NCBI GenBank assembly: GCA_020846975.1
Contig: JADLCX010000059.1
Location: 1-64,000, forward strand
Length of the DNA stretch: 64,000 nucleotides
Direction of reading: 5' to 3'
DNA from: Phycisphaerales bacterium
Lineage (GTDB): Bacteria; Planctomycetota; Phycisphaerae; Phycisphaerales; UBA1924
Part shown: piece after piece, positions 1-7,212 of the stretch
Numbering within the stretch: position 1 is the stretch's first letter
Layout of the letters: every line of letters begins with the position of its first letter
Notes under the pieces: model-generated
The model's input: only the letters and a program-made list of their open reading frames with translations
Database searches by the model: none
What the model was told of the DNA's origin: nothing
Position numbers and translations under genes: made by a program

Positions 1-128
1 CCGCCGGACAGGAGCGAGCAGGCCCCAGACCCTCCGAGCACATCGAAACCCCCACCTCCACATAAGCCCCGCGCGCCGGTCAGCCACACCCGCAACCGGC
101 GCGCGGGCCTGTTCGTTCCCCCGCGCGC

Positions 129-183
129 GGCATCGGCATCCCTGCCGATTGTCCTGTCCGGCGGGTCAACCCCGCCGGACAGG
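129..183. repeat. Intergenic palindromic repeats (two adjacent hairpins)
   Basis: Positions 129-150 carry a CATCGGCA/TGCCGAT-type palindrome like those near 10.1 kb, 39.9 kb and 54.6 kb. Directly after it, 153-165 and 171-183 form a perfect 13-bp inverted repeat (CCTGTCCGGCGGG and its complement) around a 5-base loop. The start of the window (1-16) repeats the right arm of that hairpin, so another copy is probably cut by the window edge. Nothing else is recognised in 1-294. These look like dispersed REP-like elements rather than a terminator, as no T-run follows. Confidence 0.6.
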
Positions 184-294
184 AGCGCGCACGCGCTGCC
201 AACCTCGCCGCGATCCCCGCACAGTCCCGACGCTCATGCGCGATCCGCGGCCACGCCCGCCGCGCGTTGTACGGGTTCGTCACCGTCCGCGCCC

Positions 295-573
295 TCAACC
301 ACGCATCCCTCGCCACCGAGCCCCGAGGTATGGCGGCTCTCCGAGCCGCCTCCGCGGCGCCCGTGCCCGCCGCTCAAACTGCTCCGCCGATCGCGAATCG
401 CTCGTGCTCGTCTGCATCAGTTTCGTCACCACCCCGTCGGGCAGCAGCCCCGCATCCTCCGCGACAAAGCGCGACTGCGAAGCCTGCCGCTCCGTCAGCC
501 GCCGCCCGCGCCACGCTTCGATAACCCTTTCCGCCGTGCAGCCATCGCCCATGGCCATCCAGCGCATCCGCAC
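295..573 (-). CDS. Possible small hypothetical protein
   Basis: A 92-residue frame starts 12 bases after the stop of the histidine kinase on the same strand and could be the last gene of that operon. The N-terminal half (residues 10-50) reads like a plausible soluble helical protein (ERVIEAWRGRRLTERQA). The C-terminal half is Arg-rich and low in complexity. I recognise no family. In DNA this GC-rich, open frames arise by chance, so this is only a candidate. Confidence 0.3.
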   Translation of the reverse strand: MRMRWMAMGDGCTAERVIEAWRGRRLTERQASQSRFVAEDAGLLPDGVVTKLMQTSTSDSRSAEQFERRARAPRRRLGEPPYLGARWRGMRG

Positions 574-585
574 GCCCCCAACCCC

Positions 586-1647
586 TCATCCCCTGTCCCT
601 CTTCCCTTCCCCCACCACGACCCCCACCACCGTCCCCACCTTCTCCTCGCTCCTCACCCACATCCACCCCCCCACTTCCTCGACCAGCCGCTTGCAGATC
701 GTCATCCCCAGCCCCGTCCCGCGCCGATCCCCACGCCACCCCGCGCGTCGGTCCGGCTTCGTAAGTTCTCGCGCCCCACTTGTAAAGAACGTGCGGAAAA
801 GGTTTGTAAGTTGTTCGGCATTCATACCCCGACCGCAGTCCTCAACCTCGATCACCACGAACCCCCCACCCCCCACTGTTCCGCGCGGAACATCGCAACT
901 CCTCACGCTCCCCTCCGGCGCGCTCGGCATGGCCTCGCTCCGCCGAGCCCGGATCGTCAGGCTTCCCGCCCCCACCAGCATCGCGTTCCGCGCGTTGAGC
1001 ACCAGGTTCAGCAGCACGTGCTGCAGCGCGACGCTCTTCATCGCCACGCGAACATCGTCCTCGACTTCCACCCGCAGCGTGATCCCGTCCTTGCTCAGGT
1101 CCCTCGCCAGGCACGACAGAGCCGATTCCGCCGCCTCACGCACCGAGCACCCCCCCACCTCCCTCTCCGATGTTCCGCGCGGAACACCGGGCCCCGCGCC
1201 CGCCGCACGCCCGGTCGCCCGCCCTCCATCATCTCTCGCGAAACCCAGGATCGCCGAAGCGATCGCCGCGGCACGCTCGGCCCCATCCGCCGACTTCTGG
1301 AGCGCCTTGAGGCACAACTCGCGGTCTTCCGGCTTGGCCAGGGCCATCTGCGAGTACGACATCACCGGCGTCAGCAGGTTGTTGAACTCGTGCGCGATGA
1401 GCGCCGCGATCGTGCCCAGAGTGGCCAAACGCTCGTGATGTTCGAGCAGCGCGCTGAACTGGTCGATGCGCGACTGCACATCGTCCACGCGATCCAACAG
1501 CCGCATCGGGTGCTGCGTGTCGCGAGCCGCGCTTGGTTTGATCGGGTCCGGTTTCCGCATGTTCCGTGTGGGCAAGATCGTCCGATTTCGCGGCCGACTT
1601 GCCGGGAACACGCGCGATCGCGATGTTCCGCGCGGAACATCCGACAC
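586..1647 (-). CDS. Sensor histidine kinase, soluble (HisKA/HATPase_c)
   Basis: Cytoplasmic two-component-type histidine kinase. The phospho-acceptor H-box reads LIAHEFNNLLTPVMSYSQ (His near residue 86). An N-box (HVLLNLVLNARNAM) and the G1/G2 boxes (VEDCGRGMN, GTGLGMTICKRL) follow in the usual order. There is no membrane segment or recognisable sensor domain, so the input is unknown. No response regulator lies in the window. Three copies of the parS-like palindrome sit inside the gene, each read in the same frame as VPRGT, and fall in linker stretches between conserved boxes. The start is uncertain. The GTG at 1647 puts one palindrome in codons 3-8, while an ATG at 1560 would leave that copy between the genes. 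The gene follows the NUDIX gene after 13 bases, so the two are probably co-transcribed. Confidence 0.8.
   Translation of the reverse strand: MSDVPRGTSRSRVFPASRPRNRTILPTRNMRKPDPIKPSAARDTQHPMRLLDRVDDVQSRIDQFSALLEHHERLATLGTIAALIAHEFNNLLTPVMSYSQMALAKPEDRELCLKALQKSADGAERAAAIASAILGFARDDGGRATGRAAGAGPGVPRGTSEREVGGCSVREAAESALSCLARDLSKDGITLRVEVEDDVRVAMKSVALQHVLLNLVLNARNAMLVGAGSLTIRARRSEAMPSAPEGSVRSCDVPRGTVGGGGFVVIEVEDCGRGMNAEQLTNLFRTFFTSGARELTKPDRRAGWRGDRRGTGLGMTICKRLVEEVGGWMWVRSEEKVGTVVGVVVGEGKRDRG
877..892. promoter_or_regulatory. parS: parS-like palindrome 1 (intragenic)
   Basis: Perfect 16-bp palindrome TGTTCCGCGCGGAACA. It differs from the well-known parS consensus (TGTTTCACGTGAAACA) only at four symmetric positions. 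It lies inside the histidine kinase gene, about 1.4 kb from parB, and is one of five copies within 1.26 kb. Confidence 0.75.
1171..1186. promoter_or_regulatory. parS: parS-like palindrome 2 (intragenic)
   Basis: Exact copy of TGTTCCGCGCGGAACA inside the histidine kinase gene. It encodes VPRGT in a region between the H-box and the N-box that looks like an inserted linker. Confidence 0.75.
1624..1639. promoter_or_regulatory. parS: parS-like palindrome 3
   Basis: Exact copy of TGTTCCGCGCGGAACA at the junction between the NUDIX gene and the histidine kinase. It is inside the kinase only if the GTG start at 1647 is used. Confidence 0.75.
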
Positions 1648-1660
1648 CGGTTGCCCAGTT

Positions 1661-2179
1661 TCAGGCCATCTCGCTCACCCACTCGACCCCACCCGCCGCG
1701 CCCGAAGCCAGCCAGGCCTTGACGCCGGTTGGCCGCACATCCAGGTCCACGATCGCCGCGAGATCGACCCAGTCGAAGGCAATTTCGGGCTCCTTCGAGC
1801 GCACGGCCGGCCGTTTGGCGCCGATGTTCCGCGCGGAACATCGGAAGACCAGGTTGATCTCGTGGTGCCACCTTTTGCGGGTCTGGAACGAGCCTTCGGT
1901 CACGAGCGCCAACTCGTGAACCTCGATCGAGAGACCGGATTCCTCGAGAAACTCGCGTTTGACGGCCTCGCGAGCCGATTCTGCAAACTCGATGTGCCCG
2001 CCAGGGAGATAGAAGTATTCCTTCTTGACGCTGCGGCAGAGCAGGACCTTGCCCCCGAGCACCCAGACACCCCGTCCGATGAGTTCGATGGCCTGGTCGC
2101 CTTTGGAGGCCTGTCGGATGTTCCGCGCGGAACGTTTGACTTGGGGTTTGGATGCGGTTTTCCTGGTGCGCTTTGCCAT
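1661..2179 (-). CDS. NUDIX hydrolase
   Basis: Hydrolase of nucleoside diphosphates linked to another moiety; the substrate cannot be told. The 23-residue Nudix box is complete (G-x5-E-x7-RE-F-L-EE-S-G-L), beginning at GGHIEFAESA around residues 60-83, with the metal-binding REFLEE core. The length of 172 residues is typical. The first 25 residues are Lys/Arg-rich. Two SARNI segments, near residues 17 and 115, are translations of parS-like palindromes. The second interrupts the strand after NLVF, where most relatives should have no insertion. The gene is transcribed away from parB and is followed after 13 bases by the histidine kinase. Confidence 0.88.
   Translation of the reverse strand: MAKRTRKTASKPQVKRSARNIRQASKGDQAIELIGRGVWVLGGKVLLCRSVKKEYFYLPGGHIEFAESAREAVKREFLEESGLSIEVHELALVTEGSFQTRKRWHHEINLVFRCSARNIGAKRPAVRSKEPEIAFDWVDLAAIVDLDVRPTGVKAWLASGAAGGVEWVSEMA
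1825..1840. promoter_or_regulatory. parS: parS-like palindrome 4 (intragenic)
   Basis: Exact copy of TGTTCCGCGCGGAACA inside the NUDIX gene. There it is read in a different frame from the copies in the kinase and encodes CSARNI. Confidence 0.75.
2119..2134. promoter_or_regulatory. parS: parS-like palindrome 5 (one mismatch)
   Basis: TGTTCCGCGCGGAACG: 15 of 16 bases match the other copies. It lies near the 5' end of the NUDIX gene, encodes RSARNI, and is about 170 bp from the parB start. Confidence 0.7.
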
Positions 2180-2270
2180 GTGCTGGGAACCTCAATATAT
2201 TGGGAGGCAACGGTAGGGGGGTACAGCGGGTAGTATCGGGAAGAATCTGGAAGAAAATCCAAACAAGTCC

Positions 2271-2298
2271 TTGACAAACAGACCAATCAAGTTAGGAT
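2271..2298 (+). promoter_or_regulatory. Candidate sigma-70-type promoter of parB
   Basis: TTGACA at 2271-2276, a 16-base spacer, and TAGGAT at 2293-2298 (alternatively GGATAT with an 18-base spacer). The expected transcription start is around 2304-2306, next to the ATG at 2307, so the parB message may be leaderless. This argues against the upstream in-frame ATG at 2271, which would lie inside the promoter. Confidence 0.55.
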
Positions 2299-2306
2299 AT
2301 TGTTCT

Positions 2307-3527
2307 ATGACGAAGATGCAAACCGGAACTGCGGGTAAGGGCGGCGTGGCGGTCGAGGCGACTCCGGCGCGGCGGCTTGGCCGCGGGCTGAGCAGCCTGC
2401 TTGGTACGCCGGTCAAGGTGGATGTGTCGCCCGCCGCGGCGGAGGCGAAGCTGGCGGCGCGCGGCGCGGGCGGTGGGGGGGGCGCGCGGGAGGCGGGCGG
2501 CGCGGAGAGCGCGCCGAAGCGCGAGGAGGCGGCTCGCGCGGCGAGCGCGATGCGCGCGGAGTTGAACGCGGAGCGCGCGGGCGCGCGCGAGGAGGAGCGG
2601 GGCGCGCGGATCGTGATGATCGAGGTCGGGCACATCGTGCCGAACCGGTATCAGCCGCGCCGACAGTTTGATGAGGCGGGGTTGAACGAGCTCGCGGCGT
2701 CGATCCGCGCGGCGGGGGTTGTGCAGCCGGTGCTGGTGCGGAAGCACGGCGAGCAGCGAACAGCGAACGGCGAACGGCAGGAGGGAGGGAGCACGGCCCG
2801 CTCAGAGCAGCGGGCCGTGGCACGGGTCGATACTTATGAGTTGGTTGCGGGTGAGCGGCGGTGGCGGGCTTCGAGGATCGCGGGGGTGATGCGGATTCCG
2901 GCGGTGGTGGCGGAGTTGAGCGATGAGCAGGCCGCGGAGTGGGCGCTGATCGAGAACGTGCAGCGCGCGGACTTGCAGCCGCTGGAGCAGGCGCACGCGC
3001 TGCGGCGGTTGTGCGAGACGTTTGGGCACACGCACGCGCAGGCCGCGGAGAAGCTGGGGCTGGATCGCACGACGGTGACGAACCTGCTGCGGCTGACGGA
3101 GTTGGAGCCGGAGATTCAGGGGCTGATGGAGAAGGGGAAACTGAGCGGCGCGCACGCGAAGGTGCTGCTGGGGATGATGGGCGGCGCAGCGCGGGTGTCG
3201 CTGGCGAAGGTTGCGGCGGAGGAGGAGTGGTCGGTGCGCGAACTCACGGTGAGCGTGATCGCCTCGGCCAAGAGCGGGAAGCCGGCCGCGCGGCCGGCGG
3301 TTGCGGGGGGGAAGAGTGGGGGGGCGGGAGGCAAGTCAGGCACCGGCGTGAGCGCGCTTCAGGCCGCGGGGCTGGAGGATTTGCAGAAGCAGCTTGCGGA
3401 GCACCTGGGGACGAAGGTGCAGATCAGGGTGAGGCGCGGGGGGAAGAGTGGGGAGGTGGTGGTCAAGTTTTATGACCTGGACCACTTTGATGGGTTGATG
3501 GGGCGGATGGGATTCGTGATGAGGTAG
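2307..3527 (+). CDS. parB: Chromosome-partitioning protein ParB
   Basis: CTP-dependent DNA clamp that loads at parS and works with ParA in origin segregation. Residues 24-33 (LGRGLSSLLG) are the usual ParA-contacting N-terminal motif. A low-complexity linker follows. The ParB/Srx-like CTP-binding domain starts near residue 103 (VPNRYQPRRQF) and contains GERRWRAS (residues 182-189) and ENVQRADLQPLE (216-227). The parS-binding HTH follows (QAAEKLGLDRTTVTNLLRL). The C-terminal dimerisation segment ends YDLDHFDGLMGRMGFVMR. Residues about 149-175 are an extra low-complexity insertion between VLVRKHG and YELVAGERR, encoded by repeat-like DNA. The ATG at 2307 is chosen because the promoter overlaps the upstream ATG at 2271. 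No Shine-Dalgarno is visible. No parA lies in the window. Confidence 0.95.
   Translation: MTKMQTGTAGKGGVAVEATPARRLGRGLSSLLGTPVKVDVSPAAAEAKLAARGAGGGGGAREAGGAESAPKREEAARAASAMRAELNAERAGAREEERGARIVMIEVGHIVPNRYQPRRQFDEAGLNELAASIRAAGVVQPVLVRKHGEQRTANGERQEGGSTARSEQRAVARVDTYELVAGERRWRASRIAGVMRIPAVVAELSDEQAAEWALIENVQRADLQPLEQAHALRRLCETFGHTHAQAAEKLGLDRTTVTNLLRLTELEPEIQGLMEKGKLSGAHAKVLLGMMGGAARVSLAKVAAEEEWSVRELTVSVIASAKSGKPAARPAVAGGKSGGAGGKSGTGVSALQAAGLEDLQKQLAEHLGTKVQIRVRRGGKSGEVVVKFYDLDHFDGLMGRMGFVMR
2792..2819. repeat. Palindrome inside the parB insertion
   Basis: An 11-bp perfect inverted repeat (CACGGCCCGCT at 2792-2802 and its complement at 2809-2819) with a 6-base loop. Just upstream is a short tandem run of GCGAAC-type units (about 2754-2777). 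Together they make up the 27-residue insertion that interrupts the ParB N-terminal domain, so a small mobile palindromic repeat probably landed in frame. Confidence 0.6.
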
Positions 3528-3590
3528 AGGTGCTGACGAGCACAAGCATGTGTGTGACCGGCGGCTTGCGCCGCTCGGCTCTACGCGGAA

Positions 3591-3717
3591 GCACCTGGGG
3601 ACGAAGGTGCAGATCCGGGTGCGGCGCGGGGGGAAGAGCGGGGAGGTGGTGGTCAAGTTCTATGACCTGGACCACTTTGATGGGCTGATGGGGAGGATGG
3701 GGTTTGTGATGAGGTAG
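3591..3717 (+). pseudogene. Duplicated 3' end of parB
   Basis: These 127 bases repeat 3401-3527, the last 42 codons of parB including its stop, with about nine substitutions and no gaps. The copy is 190 bp downstream, so it is out of frame with parB, and it has no start codon of its own. It encodes the same C-terminal dimerisation segment (HLGTKVQIRVRRGGKSG and on). The substitutions are mostly synonymous or conservative, which suggests gene conversion or a formerly functional duplicate rather than a fresh artefact. Nothing else is seen in 3528-3744. Confidence 0.85.
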
Positions 3718-3744
3718 GCAGTGGCCGGTGGAGGAGAAGTCGAA

Positions 3745-6700
3745 TCAGAGTGTCGAGATGACTCCTCCGATCCAGTTGATCACCCGCATCGCCACAAAGC
3801 CGAGAACCGGAAATGCGAAAGCACGGACCATGGGTTGATTGCGCCACGCCGCGAAGGCGCCGATCTGAAGAGTTCGGATCCGATCGAGTAGTTGCTCTGC
3901 CTGCGTGACTGTGGCGGCGTGCGTGAACTTTCGCATCATGCAACTAACGTGTTCAAGTTCAACGTCGCGAAGCGCCTCGCAAGCGAGTCGAAGCATGAGA
4001 CCGGCGTAGACCGCGAACAGAAGGGAGATGCCGAACAGGAGGTAACTGGGCCATGAGGATGGCCACGAATCGAATCGCGGGTGCAGAGCAACGGATGCGA
4101 GCAAGATGAGTGCAACTGGCCAATAGATCGTCCGATTCGTTGAGGCACTCAGGTGAGCCAGGCGGTCGACGTCGATCAGCGAGGGGAGCAAGGCTCGATT
4201 GAAGCCGTGTCGTACGCGGTAGTGAGTGAGTTCGCGATGAGACCAAGCGGTGCTTCTGCGCTGGTGGGCGAGGTTGCTTGCGTATCTGGTGAGGACGCGG
4301 GCTTCATCCCAGACCAGGAAGACCGCTGCGTTGATCGACGCGGCAAGGAGTGCGGCGATCGCGAAGTCCACCCTACGTGCCCAGCTTCCTCGAATGTTCG
4401 TCGGGGGCTGATATGACCAAAAGACAAGCACAAGGAAGGGCGCGGTGAAAAAGATAGCGAAGATAAACACGCGGATGAACCGCGGCTTTGGCTGGAGCCG
4501 CCGGACCAACTGGCGATCCAGCCTTTGCCCGTCGAGACGGTTGGGCGGGAGCGTGAGTGGGGGTTCCCAGTTGAGCAGCGTGTGTGCTCTCCAGGCGTGG
4601 CGCCAACTCATCCTGCCGCGCAGGTTGGACAGTCGGCCGTCAGCGGTCGGAGGGTCTCGCAGTCGCCAGACGATGAAGACTATCGATAGAGAGATGGCCC
4701 CGATGCGGATGAACTGGCTGGACCATGCGCTTGCGCCATCCATGAGGGCGAAGTGCTCACCTGGGCGGGGGGTGTGGTCGTTGCCGACGCCATGATCGTC
4801 GACGGAGATGCCGACAAGGAGCAACGTGAGAGCGATGGCGAACCAGACGCCGGCAAGGGTGAAGCAACCGCTTCGCACGAGGCTTCGCCATCTGTTTGAC
4901 GACGGCGGAGCGATGCTGCCTTCGCGGTAGATGTGCGTCCAAGCGACGAAGGTCAGGATGGCGCACGCTTGCGTGCTGACCAGCAGCACGATCGCGTACG
5001 TCGGGCTGACCGGATGGGCGGACGAGTTGAAGAGATGGACAACGCCGAAACAGAGGGTGATCTGAAGCACCGCGATACCGAGCAAAGGCAGCCAGGAACG
5101 CGGCGAGGGGCGTTGTGTTTCTTGGCCGCGTGAGAGGGCCCAAGCCCGGTACGTCAGCCAGATGGAGAGAGGAATGGTCAGGATGAGGCAAATCATGCCG
5201 ATGGGGGCAATACAGAAGCGCATGAAGGGCGATACTTGGGGTTCTGCGTACAGCAAGTGATCGGGGCAGCCGGCGGAGGCGTTTGTGGTGGCGAGCATGT
5301 GGGCACCGCGCGCGGTGATTTCGTAGACTCGACCGGACGGGCGAACGTGTCCTGTGAGGATCAGGCTGAGCTGGCCCACTGAATCCGATGACGGCGCCAA
5401 TGTCATCGCGAGGTCGTTGGCTTCGCGGTGCTCTGCGAGTTGTGCGTACTTTGTGATGCCACGGAGCACACCGAGGAACGTCGAGGTGCTGTACGCACCT
5501 CGGAACGGCGGGATGTCGCCCTGCAGAGCGGCATCGCAGGACAAGCCGAGGTGTGAGGCGACCAGCAGGTTTCGCATGACCGGGAAGTCGTCGGGGTCGG
5601 CGTAGTGGGCGTAGAGGTCGGTCGTGAGGATCAGCACGCCGGGGAACCGGGTGCGGATCATCTGGATCATCGGGCGGAGATCTGAACGGTCGGCGGACGA
5701 CAAGAAGACCGCGCTCAGGCTCTGGTCGTGGTTCGAGGCTACGGTTTCGGCAACTTCTGACAGTGCCCGGTACACGTGGTCGAGTTGGCGTGTTCCGAGC
5801 GGCTGAACGCCAGCACCCGGTGCGCCGTCGCTCGATCCGGATCGAGGACTGATCGGGTTCGATCCGAGCGGTTCGGCGTCGATGGACGATTGAAAGGCGA
5901 TCGGGAAGAAATGCTTGGGCAGTTGCGGGGGCGATTCCGGATTGGTGGTGCTGGGGCTCGAGAGCGCCGCTGCCAAGGAAATGGGGAGCGCGCGTCCGAA
6001 CGCGGAGTCGCGCTCGTGCAGGATGACCATGGCGTTCTTCGGGTCGTGCGGATCAATGCCGCGCAGCGAGAGTTCGTCGAGCAGTAGTTTGAAGAGGCGG
6101 TTGTCGTCGTCGAGGACCCTGAAGAGATACCGGGTCGTGTTGTCCGAGAGGACGCGCTCATGGCCGTCGCAGAACGTCGACAGCCTCAGTCGGGCCTGTG
6201 GTTCCAATGTGTCATCCGACAGCCTGGATGCAAACAACGTCGGCAGGTGTGCTGTTGAACCGGTGTTGACGATGACAAATGTCGCGGATGGAGAATTGGA
6301 CCGCTCGTTGGGAGTCACCAGTTCAATGGCGTCCTGCCTCAACTCGTCGGATGTACTCCGGAGCACGATGGCACCGGCGAGTGGATCAGGAGATGATCCC
6401 TGGACACCCTGCTGGGTATTGGCGGGACCGGCGAGCTGCATGTTGAGGCGCGTCAGGAGTACGTTACATTGGGAGATCGCGGAGTGCTCGGCATTGCGGA
6501 GGGTTGAGTCGCCGTGGTAGAGCACCAGGATCGGGGTTGTTACGCGAGACAACGATCTGGCAAAGATAGGGTCGGGCCGCCAATATTCGTAAGCCAGTAC
6601 CTTGCTGAGCCGTCGCGTCGCGTGTGAATCGGCCAATGGGTTTGCAATCCAACCCACGGTCTGTGGTCGTACCGGTGCGAATCTGAGCCGGTGGAGCGCG

Positions 6701-7200
6701 GCGGCGACGGCCTGCCTCGTCGCCATACGAGATTCCGCTCCGTCGCGAGACTCATTCTCGGTCATCGGAACAAGGATCGCCAGAGTGGACGGCTTTTCAG
6801 TGGGCGAGCCGTTGGGGGAACTCCCGTCCGTCGGGGCACCGTCGAGCCTCGGCGCGGTGTCTCCGGCGGCGTACCTATTAGCGGCGGTTGCGGCGGCGGC
6901 AAGCGGATCTTCCCATTGGCGTGCGTTCGCGTAAGTAACTGCCGGCAGGGGAGGACCCACAAAGGGACTGTCGGACGTCCTCGATGGCGCTGAGGCGTCA
7001 GCCGCCTGAATCTGCGAGGTCTGTGTTGTCGGGCTTCGGGGAGTGGAATCGAAGGACCATCCCGCGACTCCGCCGAGCAGGGTAAGAACAAAGAGCGACG
7101 ACCAGCCGTCGAGTGTTGAAGGGCGGGAGTTGGGGAGCATTGTGTCCTGCTTGATGGAACTCGTGGAGCGATGTGGTGCGTCAGTTGCGTGCGAGGTCAT
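3745..7200 (-). CDS. Large polytopic membrane protein with periplasmic-binding-like domain
   Basis: 1151 residues, family not recognised. A signal-anchor helix near residues 34-51 (SLFVLTLLGGVAGWSF) is followed by a roughly 600-residue extracytoplasmic region. That region reads like a type-1 periplasmic-binding (receptor-ligand) fold, for example ATFVIVNTGSTAHLPTLFA, TTRYLFRVLDDDNRLFKLLL and LSAVFLSSADRSDL. From about residue 660 to the end there are some ten hydrophobic helices separated by basic loops. The ATG at 7200 (TTG at 7203 just before it) lies 12 bases after the stop of the upstream gene; an internal ATG at 7140 is also possible. It is probably co-transcribed with that gene. By eye, codon use is less GC-biased than in the neighbours, a hint of transfer. 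Proposed role: ligand-sensing membrane protein. Confidence 0.7.
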   Translation of the reverse strand: MTSHATDAPHRSTSSIKQDTMLPNSRPSTLDGWSSLFVLTLLGGVAGWSFDSTPRSPTTQTSQIQAADASAPSRTSDSPFVGPPLPAVTYANARQWEDPLAAAATAANRYAAGDTAPRLDGAPTDGSSPNGSPTEKPSTLAILVPMTENESRDGAESRMATRQAVAAALHRLRFAPVRPQTVGWIANPLADSHATRRLSKVLAYEYWRPDPIFARSLSRVTTPILVLYHGDSTLRNAEHSAISQCNVLLTRLNMQLAGPANTQQGVQGSSPDPLAGAIVLRSTSDELRQDAIELVTPNERSNSPSATFVIVNTGSTAHLPTLFASRLSDDTLEPQARLRLSTFCDGHERVLSDNTTRYLFRVLDDDNRLFKLLLDELSLRGIDPHDPKNAMVILHERDSAFGRALPISLAAALSSPSTTNPESPPQLPKHFFPIAFQSSIDAEPLGSNPISPRSGSSDGAPGAGVQPLGTRQLDHVYRALSEVAETVASNHDQSLSAVFLSSADRSDLRPMIQMIRTRFPGVLILTTDLYAHYADPDDFPVMRNLLVASHLGLSCDAALQGDIPPFRGAYSTSTFLGVLRGITKYAQLAEHREANDLAMTLAPSSDSVGQLSLILTGHVRPSGRVYEITARGAHMLATTNASAGCPDHLLYAEPQVSPFMRFCIAPIGMICLILTIPLSIWLTYRAWALSRGQETQRPSPRSWLPLLGIAVLQITLCFGVVHLFNSSAHPVSPTYAIVLLVSTQACAILTFVAWTHIYREGSIAPPSSNRWRSLVRSGCFTLAGVWFAIALTLLLVGISVDDHGVGNDHTPRPGEHFALMDGASAWSSQFIRIGAISLSIVFIVWRLRDPPTADGRLSNLRGRMSWRHAWRAHTLLNWEPPLTLPPNRLDGQRLDRQLVRRLQPKPRFIRVFIFAIFFTAPFLVLVFWSYQPPTNIRGSWARRVDFAIAALLAASINAAVFLVWDEARVLTRYASNLAHQRRSTAWSHRELTHYRVRHGFNRALLPSLIDVDRLAHLSASTNRTIYWPVALILLASVALHPRFDSWPSSWPSYLLFGISLLFAVYAGLMLRLACEALRDVELEHVSCMMRKFTHAATVTQAEQLLDRIRTLQIGAFAAWRNQPMVRAFAFPVLGFVAMRVINWIGGVISTL

Positions 7201-7212
7201 CAAGAGTTGACA

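Noticed and set aside
1560..1575. Possible sixth parS-like site (TGTTCCGTGTGGGCAA)
   Set aside because: Only 11 of 16 positions match and the right arm is lost; at best a decayed copy.
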